Part shown: positions 1 to 5,095 of the stretch, piece after piece
How the letters are laid out: each line of letters starts with the position of its first letter
Position numbering within the stretch: the first letter of the stretch is position 1
NCBI GenBank assembly: GCA_031267005.1
Contig: JAIRZX010000314.1
Coordinates: forward strand, 1 to 13,164
Direction: 5' to 3'
Source: Deltaproteobacteria bacterium
GTDB lineage: Bacteria > Desulfobacterota > Desulfarculia > Adiutricales > Adiutricaceae
DNA: 13,164 bases
Translations under genes and position numbers: made by a program
The notes under the pieces: generated by a model
The model's input: only the letters and a program-made list of their open reading frames with translations
Told to the model about the DNA's origin: nothing
Databases searched by the model: none

Positions 1-66
1 GGCTGGCCCGGCTCGGGCTCGGATAAGGCCCGGGGCTGGCCCGGCTCGGGCTCGGATAAGGCCCGG
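1..66. repeat. 33-bp perfect tandem repeat, two copies, at the contig end
   Basis: Positions 1-33 and 34-66 are identical 33-bp units, each beginning GGCTGGCCCGG and ending GGATAAGGCCCGG. The window starts exactly on a unit boundary, so the true copy number could be higher. Short-read assemblies commonly break at such repeats. No gene or mobile element is visible around it. Confidence 0.9.
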
Positions 67-447
67 GCGGACTCGAGCCTGACGAAAGAGCCGGTTCGGC
101 CCGGATTCAGGCCGCGCCATGGGACGGGACCCCGTTCAAGTCGCCCGCATTATAAGCCGGACAGGCTCCCGGGTTCAAACCCTTCGCGCCCCTTCGCTCG
201 CCTTAGCTCGCCTCCGCGCCATTCGCGCGCCCCGCCCCGGCCCCCGCGACCCTTCGTAAGGCGCCGCGGGCCCGGAAAAGGCGCGGGCGAGGCGCAGTGC
301 CGGATGCCGGAAAGAGGCCAGGCGGGAGCCGGGAAAGAACCCTTGAGGAGCCGGGAAAAAACTGAAACGGGGCGGGAGGAACCCTTGCCGCGCCGGGGCG
401 GCCGCCGCCCAACGCTCGCCTGACGCTTGCGCGATGCCCCTAATATA
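67..447. other. gene-free GC-rich stretch downstream of bamA
   Basis: No supported gene lies here. The only open frames are short, Arg/Pro/Gly-rich and without a recognisable start site or family. GAACCCTTG recurs 42 bp apart (337-345 and 379-387) within similar GGGAGCCGGGAAA-like sequence, suggesting a degenerate local duplication. Two TTCAA-containing stretches (about 135 and 172) recall a tRNA T-loop, but the flanking bases do not pair and no cloverleaf can be drawn. Confidence 0.6.
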
Positions 448-478
448 CCTGAAAGCCGCCCCGGGGGCGGCTTTCAGG
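448..478 (-). terminator. intrinsic terminator after bamA
   Basis: A 13-bp perfect inverted repeat (448-460 with 466-478, half-site CCTGAAAGCCGCC) surrounds a 5-base centre CCGGG that can itself pair further. On the minus strand it lies 39 nt past the bamA stop and is followed by TATATTAG, a weak T-rich tail in an otherwise very GC-rich region. Position and stem strength make it the likely end of the bamA transcript. The short U tract is its weak point. Confidence 0.8.
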
Positions 479-517
479 ATTAAAGGAAGGATTTGGGGAC
501 CGGCGGGGCCCGCGCCC

Positions 518-3244
518 TTAGAACATGGCTCCCATGGAGAACTCCCAGCGCCCGGCCGGCTCGCCGGGATACGCGTCGAGGGCGCGGCCGTACTCGATGC
601 GCAGCGGGCCCATGGGCGAGAGGTACCGGAGCCCCGCTCCGTAGCTGCGCTTGAGCCCCGACATGGACCAGTTCTGGCCGTCGGTCCAGACGTTCCCCAT
701 GTCGTAGAAGAATACGCCGAAGAGCCCGCTGTCCCTCAGGATGGGGAAGCTGAACTCGACGTTTATGAGGCCCATCTTCTCTCCGCCGATGGACTCGTTG
801 GTGATGGGGTCGCGCGGGCTTATCTCGTACCAGTCGTAGCCGCGTATGGAGTTGATGCCGCCCAGCATGTACTTCTCGTAGACGGGGAGGCCGTCCTCCT
901 TGGTCTCGTGGAGCACGCCCAGCTGCATGTGGCCCATCAAGGCCGCCCCGCGCCAGAACGGAACGGGGACCCACTTGGCGAGCTCCAGCTCGTAGCGGGT
1001 GTAGGCGGTCTGCCCGCCAAGGAGCCCGGTCGCCATGGCGGCGGTGAAGCGCATGGTGGAGCCGTCGGAGGGCTGGAAGAAGTGGTTCCTGGTGTCGCGC
1101 CTGAGGCTCACGGAGAAGACGCTGTTCTTCGACTTGCCCATCATGTCCCGCAGGTACCTGGACGAGCTGATGGCCACGTCCGTGATGTCCACGTCCTCCC
1201 AGGTGTAGCTGCCGGAGAGGTAGAAGCGCTCGAATACCGGGTAGCCTGCCCTCAGCGAGAAGCCCATGGTCTCCTTGCGGTAATAGTCGTACTCGTAATA
1301 GGACTTGAAGATGTCGAAGCCCATCATGAGCGGGATGTCGCCTACCCAGGGATCGGTGAAGGACAGGTTGAAGAGGTTGTAGGACCCGCCCACGTTTGCG
1401 TCCATGGCGATCCTGCGCCCGTAGCCGAAGAGGTTGTCCTGGGTGAGGCGCACGGTGCCGAAGATGCTGGAGTAGTTGCTGTAGCCCGCGCCTATCTGGA
1501 AGGATCCCGTGGGACGCTCCTTGACCTCCACCCGGAGGTTCAAGAGCTCCTCCTGGTTCTCGCTGGAGGGGCTCGGGGTGATGACCACGTCCTCGAAGAA
1601 GGAGGAGCGCATGAGGTTGCTCTGGCTGTTCTGGAGCTTCTCCTGGCTGGTCAGGTCGCCCTCGGCTATCTCGAGGTGCCTGCGGATGACCTTGTCGCGG
1701 GTCTTCTCGTTGCCGACGATGGTGATGCGGTCGTAGTAGACGAGGTTCTTAGGCGCCACGGCGAACTGGACGTCCAGGACGTCGTCCTCGGTGGGCTGGC
1801 CGAAGTTGGGCTCGGCCTCGGCGTGGAAGTAGCCCTTGTCCTTGTAATAGGCGAGGAGCTTGTTCTGGTCCTCCATGAGCACTTCCCGGCTGAACCAGGT
1901 CTCGCCGGGGGTCTTCAGCATCTTCAGGAGCTTTTCGGGATCGTCGCCCTCCTTCAGATCCCCCGCCAGCGTAACCTCGCCTACCTTGAAGCGCCTTCCC
2001 TCCACGATGGGGAAGGTGACGTTGTAGCTGTCGGGGTCGTCCCCGGAGGTTATCTCGGGCTCGCCGACCCGGGCCTGCAGGAAGCCGTGGTTGTTGTAGA
2101 AGACGGTCAGGAGCTGCACGTCGTTGGCCAGCTTCTCGCGGTCCAGCTTCCCCGAACCGGTGATGAAGGAGATGATTCCCTTGGAGTTGCTCTCGATGAC
2201 CCGGGAGAGCCTCCAGTCGGAGTAGAACTCGTTTCCGACGAAGTCGATGTCGCGGATGTAAATCTTCCCGCCTTCGGAGATCTTGAATATCAGCTTGGCC
2301 TTGCCCTCGGCGGCGGGCTCGAGCTCGTAGGTTATCTTGGCCTGGGAGTAGCCCTTTTCGGTGTAGAAGCGCTGCAGGTTGGCCACGGCCTGGAGGAGGC
2401 GGTCGTCCGAGGCCACGTCCATGACCCTGAGCCCCAGGACGTCCGCCAGGTCCTCGTCGTCGTACTTCTCGTTGCCCTGGAACTCCACGACCAGGATCTG
2501 GGGCCGCTCCGTCACTATGAAATGCACGGCCTTGCCGCCGCCGACGTCCGAGGTCTCGACCCTGACCGACTCGAAGTAGCCCAGGGAATAGAGCCTGCGG
2601 ATGTCGGAGGCCGCCTTGGCCTCGTTGTAGGTCCCGCCCTGGCGGATCCTCAAGGAATTAAGAATCGCCTGGTTCTCGAGCATCTGGCTCCCGGAGATGG
2701 TGACCGACACCACCCTGGGCCCGGACCCGAACAGGTGGTCGGTCACCATGTACACGAGCCGCTCGGCGGTCTGGGGCAGGCCTTCGGTCCCGGACGCGAA
2801 GACGTCCATCCTGGACGAGCTGGCCCCGGCCCCGGAGAGGGAAACCAGCTGGCCGGACATGGTGTAGCTGTCGCCCGAGCGGGTCAAGGTCGGCGCGAAG
2901 AGGAAGTCGGCCCCCAGCTCCCTCGCCTGGGCCTGCACTGCGGTGGCGACCGCCGAAAGGGACTGCCCGCCCATGGACAGGGCCACGAAGCCCTGGGACT
3001 GGAAGGACTGGACAGTCAGTTCCATCAGCCCCTTGCTCACGTTGGCCAGCTGCTCCAGCTGGGTGCCGGTGACCCCGACGATGTTGTAGGGGGTGACGGC
3101 CACTTTCAGCCCCTCCTGGGCGAAAGCGGTCCCCGGGAGCGCCCCGGCGGCGAGAAGGGCGGCTAATAGCGCCGCCGCGAGGGCCAGGGGCGCCGTGCGG
3201 GTGGAGCTGCGGGGCGAGGCGGGCTGGGGCTGGTTGCGGTTCAT
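518..3244 (-). CDS. bamA: BamA, outer-membrane beta-barrel assembly protein with an extra N-terminal domain
   Basis: BamA is the core of the BAM complex and folds and inserts beta-barrel proteins into the outer membrane. The 908-residue product is longer than the roughly 800 of E. coli BamA. A signal peptide (about 1-42) has a basic N-region, an Ala/Leu core and a likely AFA|QEG cleavage site. Residues about 44-172 are not POTRA; the segment GADFLFAPTLTRSGDSYTMS resembles a TolB-N-like fold. Five POTRA repeats follow at about 176-247, 249-326, 328-417, 419-498 and 502-578, then the 16-strand barrel region from 580. IRGY at 800-803 is the [VI]RG[FY] motif of barrel loop 6, and the chain ends in Phe, as an outer-membrane protein should. 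The ATG is preceded by CTGGGAGAG about 5 nt upstream. It stands alone between its own promoter and a terminator. Family assignment is secure; the extra domain's fold is inferred. Confidence 0.95.
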   Translation of the reverse strand: MNRNQPQPASPRSSTRTAPLALAAALLAALLAAGALPGTAFAQEGLKVAVTPYNIVGVTGTQLEQLANVSKGLMELTVQSFQSQGFVALSMGGQSLSAVATAVQAQARELGADFLFAPTLTRSGDSYTMSGQLVSLSGAGASSSRMDVFASGTEGLPQTAERLVYMVTDHLFGSGPRVVSVTISGSQMLENQAILNSLRIRQGGTYNEAKAASDIRRLYSLGYFESVRVETSDVGGGKAVHFIVTERPQILVVEFQGNEKYDDEDLADVLGLRVMDVASDDRLLQAVANLQRFYTEKGYSQAKITYELEPAAEGKAKLIFKISEGGKIYIRDIDFVGNEFYSDWRLSRVIESNSKGIISFITGSGKLDREKLANDVQLLTVFYNNHGFLQARVGEPEITSGDDPDSYNVTFPIVEGRRFKVGEVTLAGDLKEGDDPEKLLKMLKTPGETWFSREVLMEDQNKLLAYYKDKGYFHAEAEPNFGQPTEDDVLDVQFAVAPKNLVYYDRITIVGNEKTRDKVIRRHLEIAEGDLTSQEKLQNSQSNLMRSSFFEDVVITPSPSSENQEELLNLRVEVKERPTGSFQIGAGYSNYSSIFGTVRLTQDNLFGYGRRIAMDANVGGSYNLFNLSFTDPWVGDIPLMMGFDIFKSYYEYDYYRKETMGFSLRAGYPVFERFYLSGSYTWEDVDITDVAISSSRYLRDMMGKSKNSVFSVSLRRDTRNHFFQPSDGSTMRFTAAMATGLLGGQTAYTRYELELAKWVPVPFWRGAALMGHMQLGVLHETKEDGLPVYEKYMLGGINSIRGYDWYEISPRDPITNESIGGEKMGLINVEFSFPILRDSGLFGVFFYDMGNVWTDGQNWSMSGLKRSYGAGLRYLSPMGPLRIEYGRALDAYPGEPAGRWEFSMGAMF

Positions 3245-3583
3245 GAAACTCTCCCAGACGGGGGGGCCGGTGGCCCTTGAGCGGCCGGTCGGCCCTGGTT
3301 TCTTCGGAGCCCGGGCGCCGGAGGCCCCCCGGGGGGCTGGAGGCCCGGATATAGCGGAAGGCGGATCGCTGTCGCGCGGGAAGGGCCCGCGGAAGGGCGC
3401 AAGCCCGGATCGGCCCGGAAAGGTTTTGGAGGGCGACGGCCCCGAAGGCCAAGCGCCAGCGGCTCCGGACGGGGCCCGGGGCCTTGGGGCGTAAGGCCGG
3501 GGACCATTCCGGCCAAGGGGCGTTCCGCGCCGTCGGGTTCCTTTCGGAGGCGGCTTGTGGCGGACGGGTCTTTTGAAGGGGCC

Positions 3584-3613
3584 ATTTTACATGATCTTGT
3601 TGAGTGTTTCCAA
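3584..3613 (-). promoter_or_regulatory. predicted sigma70-type promoter for bamA
   Basis: On the minus strand TTGGAA (3613-3608, 4 of 6 to TTGACA) and TAAAAT (3589-3584, 5 of 6 to TATAAT) are separated by 18 nt. They sit in the only clearly AT-rich patch between lolD and bamA. The start of transcription would be near 3577, giving an untranslated leader of about 330 nt. This separates bamA from the lysS-lolC-lolD unit. Prediction is from consensus matching only. Confidence 0.55.
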
Positions 3614-4058
3614 TAAAAATCAGTATCTGGATCCGGCGAAATCGCATTTTACGGAGGATGACGTGCTCTCCGGGCCTCTTCCGGCGCTTTGCCGGGCGGG
3701 CAAGGCACCCGGAAGGCGTCCCCCGGGGGCAGCCCCAGCTGCAGGCGAATCCGTTCCTACCTCTCCGGAAAACCTTGAGCGGCTTGGCAGATAGAGTTTC
3801 AGACGCCTTTTTGCCCTGCGGGCGACCGCCGCCCGCCCGCCCCCTAAAAAAATTTTTGCCTCCGTTCCGGATTCCTCCCCCGCTTGGCGTTTCAGTCCGC
3901 TCCGGCAGGCGCCAACGGCGCGTCCCGGCGCCCCCCGAGCTGCCGCGCGAAGGCGAGCAACGGCTCCCAGGCCCCAATAAAGCCCGCGTTCGCACAAGAA
4001 CTCGAAAAAGCGGAGCCAAGCGAGGCCAGGCGGGTCCAAGCACGGCCGGGAGCGCCCG

Positions 4059-4102
4059 GGCTCGGGGCCGGGTGCGGACAGGCTCGGGGCCGGGTGCGGA
4101 CA
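4059..4102. repeat. 22-bp perfect tandem repeat, two copies
   Basis: Positions 4059-4080 and 4081-4102 are identical 22-bp units (start GGCTCGGGGCCGGG, end TGCGGACA). They lie in the lolD-bamA spacer. The GGCTCGGG core is also part of the 33-bp repeat at the left contig end, suggesting related GC-rich simple repeats are scattered in this genome. Confidence 0.9.
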
Positions 4103-4312
4103 AGCGGGGAAAATAACAAATTTTTGCCAAACGCCGCGCCCGGACTCCGCCGCGACCGCCTCCGCCGCGGGAACGCGGACGGCCCCGAGGCTCCCCCCAT
4201 GGCCTCTAACCGCTCCCGGGCCTTGCTTGTCCCGCCGTTTGCGGCTCAAACGAGCCCCGCCGCCCCCCTCCGCAGCAGGCATCCCGGCGCCGCCCTTAAA
4301 ACCGCTCCGGGG

Positions 4313-5095
4313 CTACCCTTCCTTAAGCGTCCCCCCCTCCAGGACCAGCCTCCGGTCCAGCATGGCCGCGAGCTTGGCGTTGTGGGTGACTACCACCGCA
4401 GCCATGCCCCCGGCGCGGGCCAGCTCGACTATGAGCTCGTTTACCATCAAGGCGTTCCTGCCGTCCAGGTTGCCCGTGGGCTCGTCGGCCAGGAGGATCC
4501 TGGGCCCCATGGCCAGGGCCCTGGCCAGCGCCACCCTCTGCTGCTCCCCGCCGCTCATGAGCCCGGGCCTGTGCGACAGGCGCTTGGCCAGCCCCACGCG
4601 CTCCAGAAGCGGCTTGGCGCGGGCCGCGGCCTCGTCCCGGGAGGCGCCCGCCAGCCTCAGGGGCATGGCCACGTTCTCCAGGGCGTCGAACTCCGAGAGG
4701 AGGTGGTGGAACTGGAACACGAACCCCACGGAGCGGGCCCTCCACCTGGCCCTCTGGGAGTCGCTCAGGGCGTAAACGTCCCTGCCGCCGCTCATAAGCT
4801 CCCCTCCGGTGGGCCGCTCCAGCCCGCCCAGGATGTAAAGGAGCGTCGATTTCCCGCTTCCTGAAGCCCCCAAGACGGCGGTGGAGGCCCCGGGGGAAAC
4901 CGTCAAATCCACCTTGTCGAGGATGAGTATGTCCTCCTGGCCGCTCACGAAGGTCTTCGAGAGCCCTCGGGCCGAGAGGATGCCGTCCCCGGCGGGGGAA
5001 GGCTTGCCGCCGCCGCCGCCGGCCGGGTCCCCGCCCCGGCCCGCGCCTCCGTCCGGCCCGGAAGCCGCCCCCGCCGGGCCCTTGAGCTCATTCAT
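4313..5095 (-). CDS. lolD: LolD, ATPase of the lipoprotein-releasing ABC transporter
   Basis: LolD hydrolyses ATP to drive LolC/E extraction of outer-membrane-bound lipoproteins from the inner membrane. All ABC ATPase motifs are present: Walker A GASGSGKST (76-84), Q-loop Gln128 in FQFHHLL, signature MSGGEQQR (180-187), Walker B ILLADEP (200-206) with catalytic Glu205, the D-loop in TGNLD, and H-loop His238. At 260 residues it is longer than the usual 225-235, because residues 1-37 form a Gly/Pro/Ala-rich extension. No alternative start codon lies between this leader and the ABC fold. The ATG at 5095 overlaps the lolC/E stop by 8 nt (TATGAATGA), with GAGG about 9 nt upstream, so translation is probably coupled. 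FQFHHLL and TGNLD favour the LolD/MacB branch, and the adjacent LolC/E decides for LolD. Confidence 0.95.
   Translation of the reverse strand: MNELKGPAGAASGPDGGAGRGGDPAGGGGGKPSPAGDGILSARGLSKTFVSGQEDILILDKVDLTVSPGASTAVLGASGSGKSTLLYILGGLERPTGGELMSGGRDVYALSDSQRARWRARSVGFVFQFHHLLSEFDALENVAMPLRLAGASRDEAAARAKPLLERVGLAKRLSHRPGLMSGGEQQRVALARALAMGPRILLADEPTGNLDGRNALMVNELIVELARAGGMAAVVVTHNAKLAAMLDRRLVLEGGTLKEG

Larger units (their letters stand above)
3245..4312. other. 1.07-kb spacer between lolD and bamA with no supported gene
   Basis: Frames open here on both strands, but their third-codon G+C (about 55-70%) is far below the roughly 90% of the neighbouring genes, and the products are Pro/Arg/Gly-rich. 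The section at 3571-3660 is markedly AT-richer than its surroundings and holds a promoter pointing at bamA. A+T tracts recur at 3845-3858 and 4110-4126, both ending in AAATTTTTGCC on the plus strand. A 5-bp hairpin with a 4-base loop (4243-4256) lies 57 nt past lolD but lacks a T tract, so no convincing lolD terminator was found. The bamA leader within this spacer would be about 330 nt. Confidence 0.7.

Noticed and set aside
130..180. TTCAA motifs near 135 and 172 resembling a tRNA T-loop.
   Set aside because: The flanking bases do not form a 5-bp T-stem, and no acceptor, D or anticodon arms can be drawn on either strand.
434..3166. A 910-codon open frame on the plus strand opposite bamA.
   Set aside because: It is the antisense shadow of a real BamA gene. 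Very high third-position GC removes stop codons from one antisense frame; the product is Val/Gly/Glu/Leu-rich with no domain, and the minus strand encodes full POTRA and barrel motifs.
3241..3585. A 114-codon minus-strand frame ending in an ATGA overlap with bamA, suggesting a small coupled gene.
   Set aside because: Third-position GC is only about 69%, against roughly 90% in the real genes. The product is Pro/Arg-rich, and its ATG lies on the predicted -10 of the bamA promoter. The overlap is probably chance.
2658..4130. A 490-codon minus-strand frame covering the lolD-bamA spacer and the start of bamA.
   Set aside because: It overlaps the BamA N-terminus in a different frame for nearly 600 bp and is Arg/Pro/Gly-rich with no domain. 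The BamA start and signal peptide are better supported.
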